A stretch of DNA of 62,492 bases. It comes from Fulvivirga sp. Lineage in GTDB: Bacteria; Bacteroidota; Bacteroidia; Cytophagales; Cyclobacteriaceae. The notes under the pieces were generated by a model. The model saw only the letters and a list, made by a program, of their open reading frames with translations, searched no databases and was not told where the DNA came from. Position numbers and translations under genes: made by a program. Positions 18,727 to 27,732 of this stretch are shown piece by piece (the first letter of the stretch is position 1; every line of letters starts with the position of its first letter). Location: positions 1 to 62,492 of the forward strand of contig JANQLQ010000335.1 in assembly GCA_028280565.1 (NCBI GenBank), given 5' to 3'.

Positions 18727-18816
18727 CCCCCATATTGGGGTATTTTTAGAAACTACTTAATAATTCATAGTTTCTTGTCTGTTAAATTGGGTTAAATTTA
18801 TTCTTGTGGTTATCAC
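18727..18816 (+). promoter_or_regulatory. Upstream control block of susC locus 2
   Basis: CCCCCATATTGGGG (18727-18740) followed by TATTTTTAGAAA, then TTGGGTTAAATTTA (18787-18800) and GGTTATCAC (18808-18816). All three occur upstream of locus 3 at identical distances from the ATG (about 146, 83 and 75 nt), although the bases between them differ. This is the pattern expected of a promoter with a regulator or attenuator site. The C/G hairpin with its trailing T-run could also be a terminator of upstream transcription. Confidence 0.6.
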
Positions 18817-18857
18817 GATTCTGGTTTTAATCATTATGTTTGGTAGCCTAGAGCAAT

Positions 18858-18892
18858 TAATTTTTAACCTAAACAAAACAATATGAAGAAGT
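18858..18892 (+). promoter_or_regulatory. Conserved susC leader, copy 2
   Basis: These 35 bases, from TAATTTTTAA through CCTAAACAAAACAATATG and the next codons, are identical at 31571-31605 and 37916-37950. The leader is A-rich with no Shine-Dalgarno, as is usual for Bacteroidota. Confidence 0.75.
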
Positions 18893-21800
18893 TTATACTG
18901 CTGGGTTTCATGTTGGTGTTGGCGTTTGCTTTCAGCGAATCGCAAGCACAAGATAGAACCGTTTCAGGTAAGGTGACGTCTGTAGAAGATGGCTCCACCT
19001 TGCCAGGAGTAAACGTAATTTTAAAGGGGTCCACGACAGGAACCGTTACTGATCTTGATGGTAACTATTCTTTATCTGTTCCGTCGACAGGTGGGGTCTT
19101 AGTGTTTTCCTTTATTGGTCTTACGACCGAAGAAGTAGAGATCGGTGTGAGATCAGTCATCGATCTGAGTATGAGCCCTGATATAAAGCAGCTAAATGAA
19201 GTTGTTGTAGTGGGTTATGGTACGCAGGAGCGTAAAGACATCACGGGTGCTGTAGCCGGCGCCAGTGCAGAAGATATTAAAGATATGGTCACTCCTGACT
19301 TTGCGCAAGCCGTACAAGGTAGAATAGCAGGGGTGCAGGTATCGTCCGCAAGTGGCCGACCAGGCCAGAGAATGATCATGAGAGTACGGGGCGTTGCCTC
19401 CGTAGGGGGTGTTGGATCTAACGAACCATTATACGTGATAGACGGTGTGCCTATCTCTAACGCGGATGATTCACAGAATGATGCAGGCCAGGGCCAATCA
19501 CCTTTGGCTAACCTCAATCAAGCAGATATCGCGGATATCCAGGTTCTAAAAGATGCTTCTGCCGCCGCTATCTATGGTTCCAGGGCCTCTAATGGTGTCG
19601 TTTTGATCACTACAAAAAAGGGTGATTTTAATCAAAAGACCCAAATCAACTTTTCTGCTTCTTATGGATTTCAATCTTTAACGGAAGAGCCTGAGCTCCT
19701 GAACTCGGCGCAATACCGGGAAATAGCTAGGGAAGCTAGGGCCAATGCCGGTGCACCGGCTGATCCCAGGTTTGAAGAAGACAATACAGTACCCGATACA
19801 GATTGGATCGATCTCATCCTGCGGGACCAGTCTACTATAAGTAATTATCAACTCTCGGCAAACGGGGGTAGCGAAAACACACGTTTTTTCTTATCTGCAG
19901 GATATTTTCAACAAGAGTCTATTCTTTCCGCAGGCGATTTTGAACGACTTTCAGCACGTTTAAACTTGGATCACAAGGCTACGGACAAATTGAGTTTTGG
20001 AACAAACCTTACTTTTGCCCGTTCGGAGTTATTTGAAACTGCTGTTGACAACAGTATTTTCAGCCCTTGGCCACAAGCTTTGCAAGGACGGCCTGATGAA
20101 GCACCCTTTGATGAAGAAGGAGGCTTTGCAGCGGTTTCTGTAAATAACCCGGTGCAAATGTTTGAACAGGAGAACATAACAGATATTTATTCAGTAGTAG
20201 GAAACATATATGCGGAGTACGAAATAATAGAGGGATTAAAGTTTAGAACTAACCTAGGTACGAATACCTATTACACCGAAGATTTCTTTTATGCTCCTAC
20301 TACACACCCTTTAGGTGAAGGAAATACCAGGGGATCAGGTGCGGCTTCTAATTCATTACGAACGAATTGGCTGACAGAGAACACGTTGAGCTATTCGAAG
20401 TCCTTGATGTCAGGTGATTTACAACTTGACGCCTTGGTAGGGTTCACCTACCAAGTCGATACCCGGGAGTTTTCTCGAGTTGAAGGCCAAGCATTTCCGT
20501 CCAATTCATTCCGGTATTTGGCTTCTGCTGCTCAAATTACCCAAGGGACATCTGATTGGACTAGTAACGAATTGGAATCCCTGTTGGGTAGGGTAAACTT
20601 GGACTATAAAGAAAAATACCTGGTCTCACTTTCCGTGAGAAGAGACGGTTCATCTAGGTTCGGGGCAAATGATCGTTATGGTGTATTTCCATCAGCCTCA
20701 GTAGGATGGAGACTGTCAAGCGAAGATTTTATGCAGGATCTAGATTTTATCCAAGATTTGAAGGTCAGGGCAAGTTATGGGGTTACCGGTAACCAAGCCA
20801 GTATCGGTGACTTTGATCATTTAACGCAGATAAGTGCTGGTGAAAATTATAATGATCAACCGGGTATAGGGACTGTGCGTCTAGGAAACCCGGATCTTAC
20901 CTGGGAGGAGACACGACAGCTTAATTTGGGTTTAGATATTTCCGTACTTAATGCAAGGTTGAACTTTGCTATTGATTACTACAATAAACTCACCGATGGA
21001 CTGCTTATCAATGAACCCTTACCTTATGAGTCGGGCCTTCGATCTATACGGCGTAACCTTGGTGAAGTAGAGAATAGAGGCTTTGAAATCTCGATTAACT
21101 CTGTAAATATAAATACCGGTGATTTCCGATGGGAGTCTAGCTTTAATATTGCGAGGAATGTCAATGAAGTGCTGGCGCTTGGTAGTGAAAATGCTCCCAT
21201 TGATGTCGGTTTTGTAAGCAGAACAGCGGTAGGACAACCCATAGGCGCATTCTTTGTTGTAAATGCCTTAGGGGTGGACCCTGACACAGGAGATATGGTC
21301 TATGAAGATATCCCGGGTGAAGATGGTGCTCCGCCTAATGGAGGAATTGGTGGGGAAGATCGACAGTTTTTGGGAAATCCTTGGCCCGATTACATTGGTG
21401 GACTAACCAATAACTTGAGTTACAAGGGTTTTGACCTTAGTTTTTTCTTCCAGTACAGCTTCGGTGGAGATATTTATAGGTTGTATGATGAAGGAAACGG
21501 GGGCGCGTCGAATTTAGGAGCAGCTATAGATCCCAATAATTTGGGGACCACTCCACCTAACATGACTACGGATGTTTTAGATCGATGGCAGCAACCTGGA
21601 GATGTCACTGATGTCCCTAGGGCCGTAGCCGGTGCGAGGGGTGTATTCAACACCCAGAGATCTTCTCGTTTCTTGGAAGACGGCTCTTATGTCAGGCTTA
21701 AAAATGTAACTTTAGGCTACAATCTTCCACAAAATGTTGTCAACAGGGCAGGCCTGCAAAGCCTAAGGGTATATGTAACAGGTCAGAACCTACTTACATT

Positions 21801-21924
21801 TACAGATTATTCTGGCTTTGATCCCGAGGTGTCAAGTTCATTAGATGATCGTCAGTTGGGCGTTGATCAAGGTGCTATACCGCAGCTTAGGTCCTATATT
21901 TTTGGTTTGAATATTGGCTTGTAA
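18883..21924 (+). CDS. SusC/RagA-family TonB-linked outer-membrane transporter (locus 2)
   Basis: The 1013-residue protein has a signal peptide and the shared N-terminal beta domain (SGKVTSVEDGSTLPGVNVILKGS). Its plug has VVVVGYGTQERKDITGAV, RVRGVASVGG, PLYVIDGVP and AAIYGSRASNGVV. The barrel ends YIFGLNIGL. This is a complete SusC. It pairs with the SusD that starts 11 nt after its stop. The barrel is strongly diverged from the other three copies while the first ~110 residues are almost constant, which suggests a shared partner for the N-terminal domain and a distinct ligand for the barrel. Confidence 0.96.
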   Translation: MKKFILLGFMLVLAFAFSESQAQDRTVSGKVTSVEDGSTLPGVNVILKGSTTGTVTDLDGNYSLSVPSTGGVLVFSFIGLTTEEVEIGVRSVIDLSMSPDIKQLNEVVVVGYGTQERKDITGAVAGASAEDIKDMVTPDFAQAVQGRIAGVQVSSASGRPGQRMIMRVRGVASVGGVGSNEPLYVIDGVPISNADDSQNDAGQGQSPLANLNQADIADIQVLKDASAAAIYGSRASNGVVLITTKKGDFNQKTQINFSASYGFQSLTEEPELLNSAQYREIAREARANAGAPADPRFEEDNTVPDTDWIDLILRDQSTISNYQLSANGGSENTRFFLSAGYFQQESILSAGDFERLSARLNLDHKATDKLSFGTNLTFARSELFETAVDNSIFSPWPQALQGRPDEAPFDEEGGFAAVSVNNPVQMFEQENITDIYSVVGNIYAEYEIIEGLKFRTNLGTNTYYTEDFFYAPTTHPLGEGNTRGSGAASNSLRTNWLTENTLSYSKSLMSGDLQLDALVGFTYQVDTREFSRVEGQAFPSNSFRYLASAAQITQGTSDWTSNELESLLGRVNLDYKEKYLVSLSVRRDGSSRFGANDRYGVFPSASVGWRLSSEDFMQDLDFIQDLKVRASYGVTGNQASIGDFDHLTQISAGENYNDQPGIGTVRLGNPDLTWEETRQLNLGLDISVLNARLNFAIDYYNKLTDGLLINEPLPYESGLRSIRRNLGEVENRGFEISINSVNINTGDFRWESSFNIARNVNEVLALGSENAPIDVGFVSRTAVGQPIGAFFVVNALGVDPDTGDMVYEDIPGEDGAPPNGGIGGEDRQFLGNPWPDYIGGLTNNLSYKGFDLSFFFQYSFGGDIYRLYDEGNGGASNLGAAIDPNNLGTTPPNMTTDVLDRWQQPGDVTDVPRAVAGARGVFNTQRSSRFLEDGSYVRLKNVTLGYNLPQNVVNRAGLQSLRVYVTGQNLLTFTDYSGFDPEVSSSLDDRQLGVDQGAIPQLRSYIFGLNIGL

Positions 21925-21935
21925 AAATTATTGAA

Positions 21936-23321
21936 ATGAAAAAAATATATCCATTATTATCCTTATTATTCATAGCTTTCACGGCTTGTGAAGATCGCCT
22001 TGAAGATGTGCGGCCGAGGACGGCAGTAAGCCCAGAAGTAGTGAACTCAGCGGGAGATATAGAAAGTTTATTAATTGGTGCTTACGATGGTGCGCAGTCC
22101 GCTGGCACTGATACGGACAACATTGGTGCTACACTGTATTATTTGTCCGCATTAACGGAAGACCTTTCTGCAGATAACCTTAGATTTCGCGCTACTTTCT
22201 TTCAGCACGGGGAAATTGATGCGAATGCTATACTTGTGTCTAATGTACTAGTAAATCGTTACTACATTGGCCCTTATTTAACCATATCTCGTGTAAACGA
22301 TATATTGACCCTTATTGAAGAGATAGAGGAAAGTGATTTTTCTTCTGCTAACAGGAAGAACGAGATCATTGGTGAAGTCCATTATATCCGTGCTTTGTCT
22401 TACTTTAGATTGGTTTCGTTATTTGGTGGGGTACCTGTGGTGACCACCAATACCTTGGAAGCAGTTGCACGGGATACAGAAGATCGTGTGTGGCAGCAAA
22501 TAATAGATGATCTGCAGGTAGCTATAGAGAATGCACCGGATTTCGCTCCGACACGTAATATGTTTGTGTCTAAAGATGCGGCACGAGCTTTGAGGGCACG
22601 AGTGGCATTATACCGTGAAGATTATGCTCTTGCTGTGACACTTGCTGAAGAGGTGATAAGCAATACAGCTTTTGCAATAGCAACAGATTCGGCCGAATGG
22701 AGGGCTATTTATGATGCTCCTGTATCGTCCTCAGAGATCATATTCCAATTGGTGACCACCATCACAGAAGGGCAGTCGTCCCATGGTTTTTTCTTGATGG
22801 ACAATATCAATCCTTTTGGAACCTCGGGCAGGCTAGAATTGCCTGTTGATGAATCGCTAGTGGATGCATTCGAAGATGGTGATTTTCGAGCAGCGGGTTC
22901 ATTCGTTCCTACTACCTTTCGCCCCGGGTTCTTCCAGGCAATCAAGTACCCTGGAGGTCTAAATGGAGACGATAATTTTATCATTTCTAGGATCTCTGAA
23001 ATGTATTTGACCAGTGCAGAAGCTGCTGCTAAGCGTGATGATAATCCTGCTGCTGGCATTGACCGGTTAAATGATGTACGTACCAACCGAGGATTAGCTG
23101 CTTTGCCCACCCCGGCTGACATGGATCTCTTTGAAGACGCGATACTGCAGGAACGCAGGGTAGAGTTGGCTTTTGAAGGATTCCGGTGGGCTGACTTAAA
23201 GAGGACTGACCGTGCTATTAGCGTTCTTCCTAATGTTAATGATGTAAATCAATTATTATACCCTATTCCTCAGCAAGCTAGGGACAGGAATCCTTTGTTA
23301 ATACAAAACGATGGCTACTAG
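21936..23321 (+). CDS. SusD/RagB-family lipoprotein (locus 2)
   Basis: The 461-residue protein has a lipobox FTA-C18. SusD features include the EIIGEVHYIRALSYFRLVSLFGGVPVV segment, RISEMYLTSAEAAAKRD, and ILQERRVELAFEGFRWADLKRTDRA. It ends with LYPIPQQARDRNPLLIQNDGY. It is shorter than the locus 1 protein. It forms the lid of the locus 2 importer. A hairpin follows at 23352-23385 before the four-gene set starting at 23411, so it may partially separate the two transcription units. Confidence 0.95.
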   Translation: MKKIYPLLSLLFIAFTACEDRLEDVRPRTAVSPEVVNSAGDIESLLIGAYDGAQSAGTDTDNIGATLYYLSALTEDLSADNLRFRATFFQHGEIDANAILVSNVLVNRYYIGPYLTISRVNDILTLIEEIEESDFSSANRKNEIIGEVHYIRALSYFRLVSLFGGVPVVTTNTLEAVARDTEDRVWQQIIDDLQVAIENAPDFAPTRNMFVSKDAARALRARVALYREDYALAVTLAEEVISNTAFAIATDSAEWRAIYDAPVSSSEIIFQLVTTITEGQSSHGFFLMDNINPFGTSGRLELPVDESLVDAFEDGDFRAAGSFVPTTFRPGFFQAIKYPGGLNGDDNFIISRISEMYLTSAEAAAKRDDNPAAGIDRLNDVRTNRGLAALPTPADMDLFEDAILQERRVELAFEGFRWADLKRTDRAISVLPNVNDVNQLLYPIPQQARDRNPLLIQNDGY

Positions 23322-23351
23322 GATCAGTGGCGTACCGTTTTGAGACTCATA

Positions 23352-23385
23352 AAAGAGCGGTTCTTTATTGAAAGGACTGCTCTTT
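23352..23385 (+). terminator. Hairpin between susD locus 2 and the FG-GAP gene
   Basis: A 15-bp stem (23352-23366 with 23371-23385; AAAGAGC at the base, loop ATTG) includes two G-U pairs. The downstream side is TCTTT then mixed bases, so it fits a moderate terminator or a partial attenuator for the downstream genes. Confidence 0.6.
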
Positions 23386-23410
23386 GTGAAATACAAAAGA
23401 ATCTAATGTC

Positions 23411-25297
23411 ATGAAAAAATCCCTAATTTTCTTGTTTTGCTTCCTGCCAGCATGGAAGCTTCTTGCGCAAAGCTTTTCCGAGGTAAGCCGGGAAGTGGGA
23501 ATTGACAGCTATTATGAACCCAGGTTTTACATGGGAGGAGGCGCCGCCTTTGTAGATGTTAATAATGACGGTTTTTTAGATCTATACGTCACGGGTGGGC
23601 TTGCCGTTGATAAACTCTACATAAATCAAGGAGATGGAACGTTCGTCGAAATGGGCGAGGAATATGGTTTTGGAATCACCAAAGATTTCTTTACCTCGGC
23701 CGTAGCCGTAGGGGACATTGAAAATGATGGTGACGCAGATATAATAGTGACCACTTGGGTGGGTAGCAGTGATGGTATAAATAAGCGCAACCTTTTTTTT
23801 GAGAATGACGGTGCTGGATCATTCACAGAAAATGGTGAATCTAAAGGTTTTTTGGAGAAGTCATGGAGCATGGGAGCTACGTTTGGAGATATAAATCGAG
23901 ATGGATTCCTAGATATTTATATTATCAATTATGTAAACAATCATGGAAGTATCGAAGTAGACCAACAAGGGAATGTAACTTTTTATCAACCTGATTGCTT
24001 TGCAAATTATTTGTACATCAATAATGGGGATGGCACTTTTTCCGAGGTGTCTGCTGAACTAGGTGTAGATGATCCGGGAGGATGTAGCCTTGCTGCCAGC
24101 TTTACGGATTATAACAATGACCGACGCCCGGATCTGTTGATTGCTAATGACTTTGGATGGTGGGCCGAAACCAACAAGTTATATGCAAACGATGGTGATA
24201 TGTTTACGGATAAGAGCCGGGACAGTAAGATGGATATTGCGATGTTTGGAATGGGCATAGCCACCGGTGACTATGATGAGGACCAGGACCTCGACTATTA
24301 TGTTACAAATATTAGGGGTAATGTTTTGATGAATAACCAGGGGGATGGCACCTTCACAAATAATGCATTAGCCGCTGGAGTTGACAATACCTTCACAGAT
24401 GACGAGTATACCACCGGTTGGGGAGCGGTATTTTTTGATTATGACAACGACAGTTATTTAGATCTAGGAGTAACGAATGGGTACGTGGCAACAGAACCCA
24501 TTATCTACACAGCCTTTCAAGATGCAGATAAAATGTATAGAAATAAAGGCGACGGAACTTTTGAAGATGTTTCAGATCTTACCGGCTTTAACAGCAGGGA
24601 AATATCCAGGGGGCTGATCACGGGGGATTATGATAATGATGGAGATTTAGATGCATTTGTCGTCGTTTCAAAAAGTTTTGAATCCATTGATCCACATTTC
24701 TTACTTTTTAAAAATGAAACTGAAAATGCCAACGATTGGATAAAGATACAATTGAAAGGAAAAGATTCCCCGCGAGATGCTTATGGGTCCAGGGTAAAAC
24801 TGTATTTACAAGATAGAACACTAATTAGGGAAATCGATGGAGGATCGAGCTATGCTTCTCACAATAGTTCTATAGCGCATTTTGGATTGGGTACACAGGG
24901 TACCGTGGATAAGGTAGAAATACTTTGGACTAGCGGACGAAGACAGGAAGTCTCTGACCTTACCGTTAACAGTCTCAACATCATAGAAGAAGATACCTCC
25001 ATAGATATCATTACTTCTGTGGAAAATGAGGGATCAACCGGAAATACCTTGATGTATCCTAACCCGGTCACCTCTGGTAATAAGCTATATTTGAAAACCC
25101 AGGACGACCCATTTATTGGACAAGGGCCCATAACCATTCGGGGCGTCCATGCAAGGGAAGTGATCCTTGTAAAGCCTTTCATAGAACAAGCCGGTTTATT
25201 GTCAGTCGAACTCCCAAATCTTTCAAACGGAAGTTATATTATCAGCTTCAATACGACGAGTGGTACGCATCAAGAAGTACTTTTAATAGCACGATGA
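23411..25297 (+). CDS. Secreted FG-GAP/VCBS repeat protein with ASPIC/UnbV domain and T9SS tail
   Basis: The 628-residue protein has a signal peptide ending near LLA-Q. Repeated FG-GAP/VCBS blades carry calcium-loop motifs such as DVNNDGFLDLYV, DINRDGFLDIYI, DYDEDQDLDYYV and DYDNDGDLDAFV, over about residues 40-430. An ASPIC/UnbV domain follows (about 440-535: AYGSRVKLYL, REIDGGSSYASHNS, HFGLG, VEILWTSGRRQEV). The tail from about 550 (YPNPVTSGNKLYLKTQDD, ... SYIISF) is a type A T9SS sorting domain. It is probably surface-exposed or released. Such CRTAC1-like proteins are propellers of unsettled function. Its stop overlaps the next start by 4 nt, so the two genes are translationally coupled. 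Confidence 0.92.
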   Translation: MKKSLIFLFCFLPAWKLLAQSFSEVSREVGIDSYYEPRFYMGGGAAFVDVNNDGFLDLYVTGGLAVDKLYINQGDGTFVEMGEEYGFGITKDFFTSAVAVGDIENDGDADIIVTTWVGSSDGINKRNLFFENDGAGSFTENGESKGFLEKSWSMGATFGDINRDGFLDIYIINYVNNHGSIEVDQQGNVTFYQPDCFANYLYINNGDGTFSEVSAELGVDDPGGCSLAASFTDYNNDRRPDLLIANDFGWWAETNKLYANDGDMFTDKSRDSKMDIAMFGMGIATGDYDEDQDLDYYVTNIRGNVLMNNQGDGTFTNNALAAGVDNTFTDDEYTTGWGAVFFDYDNDSYLDLGVTNGYVATEPIIYTAFQDADKMYRNKGDGTFEDVSDLTGFNSREISRGLITGDYDNDGDLDAFVVVSKSFESIDPHFLLFKNETENANDWIKIQLKGKDSPRDAYGSRVKLYLQDRTLIREIDGGSSYASHNSSIAHFGLGTQGTVDKVEILWTSGRRQEVSDLTVNSLNIIEEDTSIDIITSVENEGSTGNTLMYPNPVTSGNKLYLKTQDDPFIGQGPITIRGVHAREVILVKPFIEQAGLLSVELPNLSNGSYIISFNTTSGTHQEVLLIAR

Positions 25298-27732
25298 ACC
25301 TTGGATCAGCATCAGGGCGGAGATACTATGCATTGCCATTGATGCTTTTCGTTTTACCCTTTTTTACTGTACAGGCTCAAACTACGAAAGAGGATAGGGA
25401 GAAAGAATATGAAATAATTGAAGTTGGTGATGAAAAGGGTGAGACCGTTCGCTTGTATGGCACAATCAAAAGCGCAGAGAATAATGAATACCTCATCGGT
25501 GCCACCATAAGAATAAAGAACATGGGTACCGGGGCTATTACCGATCAGCAAGGAGGATATAGTATCACGCTGTCAAAGGGGAATGTTAGCGTTGAAGTGT
25601 CTTATGCAGGATTTAACACACTAAATATTAATTTAAACCTGCGCAGCTCCACGATTTTAAATGTAAATCTCACCAGTAGTGATCTACAGCTAGATGAAAT
25701 AGTGGTAAAAGATGCAAATTCGCTGGACACCCCGGCGGGACGGACTGTCATGCAAATAAACACCATAAGGGAGTTGCCGGCTTTTATGGGTGAGGTTGAT
25801 ATTATTAGGAGCTTACTTACACAGCCGGGTGTCTCTACGGTTGGCGAAGGAGCCTCCGGTTTTAATGTCAGGGGAGGAAAAATTGATCAAAACCTTGTAT
25901 TGCTTGATGATGCACCGGTATTCAATCCCTCTCATGTTTTTGGTTTTTTTTCCTCGTTTAGTGGAGATGCGGTCCAACGTTTAGAGCTATTCAAAAGCGG
26001 GATCCCAAGTAGGTATGGAGGAAGAGCTTCATCTATACTTGATGTGGCCTTAAAAGAAGGGGACTATAAGAAATTTCGACTCAGTGGTGGCATCGGCCTG
26101 ATCTCGGCAAAGTTGACCGTAGAAGGTCCGCTTGTTAAAGGTAAAGGAGCCTTTATAGTGTCAGGGAGGAGGTCATTTTCAGACTATTTACTGGGAGTGG
26201 CTAACAACCAAGACCTTAGGAACAGCTCTGCATCGTTCGAAGACGTTACAGCCAAGCTGTCTTTCCGGTTGAATGATCGCAATAAACTAAGGGTATCGGC
26301 TTACACAAGCAGGGATGACTTCAGCCTAGCCAGCGATACGAGTTTTGCATGGACCAATCGACTGGTTAGTGTACAGTGGAATAGCTTTATTACAAAAAAA
26401 ATCTCATCCCAAGTTACGGCTTTCGTCAGCGAGTATGACCTCCAGTTAGAAGGGGAATCAAATACAGAACCATTCACACTTAGGTCGGGTGTGCTCAATT
26501 ATGCTATTAAAGCTGGTTTTGGGCTCCACCCCAACGAATCCCTTGACCTGGATTTTGGTGTTGATGTAAATGAAATTGTGATCGAACCCGGGGATTTAAG
26601 GCCTACCGGGGAAGCTTCTCCTGTTTTGCCCATTAATATCCAAGATGAAACTGGCCGTGAGCTAAGCTTTTTCGGGGATAGCGAAATACGGCTGTCACCA
26701 CGATTTGTCGTAAATGCCGGGCTGAGATTCGTACAGTTTTGGAATGTCGGTGAACGAGATGTATTTGTTTTCGAACCCGGTGAGCCTCGAACGATATCTT
26801 CTATACGTGATACACTACAGTTTGAAAGTGGTGAGGTTATCCAAAGCTACTCGATTCTTGAACCTCGTGTTTCATTCAGGTTAAAACTGGATGACATCAG
26901 TGCCATTAAAGGAAGTTATGACCGGCTGGGCCAGTTCACACATCTTATTTCCAATACTGCCGCGTCATCACCGATTGATGTTTGGAAACTGAGTAATGAA
27001 GTTCTTAAACCACTGGTTAATAATCAATTATCCATTGGGTATACCAGGAATTTGAAAAATAGAAAATATGAGGTTTCCGTAGAGTTATACTATAAACAGA
27101 TGGACGAACTGATCGAGTACAAGGATGGTGCACAACTTCTGACTAACGAGGTTTTGGAAACTGAATTATTGGTAGGTGAGGGGCGATCGTATGGTAGTGA
27201 ATTTTCTTTGCGTAAAACAAACGGCCGCCTGACAGGTTGGATCAACTATACGTATTCAAGGTCTGAGGCTAGGGTAGATGATCCTGTCCAGCGGCAGGCG
27301 ATCAATAGAGGTGAATACTTCCCTTCTAATTTTGACAAGCCCCATGACCTTTCTATTTTTATCAAGTACCCCCTTAGTAAGCGACTGATAATGTCTGCAA
27401 ACTTCAGTTACAGCACGGGCAGACCCATTACCGAGCCTGTAACGAGAAACCTAATCGATGGATTTCTTGTACTGAATTATTCCGATCGCAACCAGTTTCG
27501 TATTCCTGATTTTCATAGACTCGATGTATCATTTACTATTCAGCCCCCGGAGAAACAAAACAAACGCTTCCAAGGTACATGGACATTCGGAGCATACAAT
27601 CTTTATGGCAGGAAGAACCCGTTTTCTGTATTCTTCAGGAGTGGAAATGAGTTTACCCTTCCCAAGGCCTTTAGACTCTCTGTACTAGGGTCTATATTTC
27701 CATTTTTAACCTATAACTTTAAACTTAACTAA
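25294..27732 (+). CDS. TonB-dependent receptor with carboxypeptidase-regulatory-like N-domain
   Basis: The 812-residue protein has a signal peptide (cleavage near VQAQ), a beta-sandwich N-domain (about 50-130: LYGTIKSAENNEYLIGATIRIKN), a plug (about 140-260: DIIRSLLTQPGVSTVGEGASGFNVRGG, NLVLLDDAPVFNPSHVFGFFSSF), and a barrel ending NFKLN. It is not SusC: shorter, and without the SusC plug signature. It overlaps the upstream gene by ATGA and abuts the DUF4249 gene at 27733 with no gap. TonB receptor plus DUF4249 is a recurrent Bacteroidota pair, comparable in layout to SusC-SusD but of unproven substrate. Confidence 0.92.
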   Translation: MNLGSASGRRYYALPLMLFVLPFFTVQAQTTKEDREKEYEIIEVGDEKGETVRLYGTIKSAENNEYLIGATIRIKNMGTGAITDQQGGYSITLSKGNVSVEVSYAGFNTLNINLNLRSSTILNVNLTSSDLQLDEIVVKDANSLDTPAGRTVMQINTIRELPAFMGEVDIIRSLLTQPGVSTVGEGASGFNVRGGKIDQNLVLLDDAPVFNPSHVFGFFSSFSGDAVQRLELFKSGIPSRYGGRASSILDVALKEGDYKKFRLSGGIGLISAKLTVEGPLVKGKGAFIVSGRRSFSDYLLGVANNQDLRNSSASFEDVTAKLSFRLNDRNKLRVSAYTSRDDFSLASDTSFAWTNRLVSVQWNSFITKKISSQVTAFVSEYDLQLEGESNTEPFTLRSGVLNYAIKAGFGLHPNESLDLDFGVDVNEIVIEPGDLRPTGEASPVLPINIQDETGRELSFFGDSEIRLSPRFVVNAGLRFVQFWNVGERDVFVFEPGEPRTISSIRDTLQFESGEVIQSYSILEPRVSFRLKLDDISAIKGSYDRLGQFTHLISNTAASSPIDVWKLSNEVLKPLVNNQLSIGYTRNLKNRKYEVSVELYYKQMDELIEYKDGAQLLTNEVLETELLVGEGRSYGSEFSLRKTNGRLTGWINYTYSRSEARVDDPVQRQAINRGEYFPSNFDKPHDLSIFIKYPLSKRLIMSANFSYSTGRPITEPVTRNLIDGFLVLNYSDRNQFRIPDFHRLDVSFTIQPPEKQNKRFQGTWTFGAYNLYGRKNPFSVFFRSGNEFTLPKAFRLSVLGSIFPFLTYNFKLN

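Noticed and set aside
17922-18882. tRNA or other RNA gene in the large gap
   Set aside because: I found no T-loop-like GTTCRA word in a cloverleaf setting; the structure present is explained by repeats.
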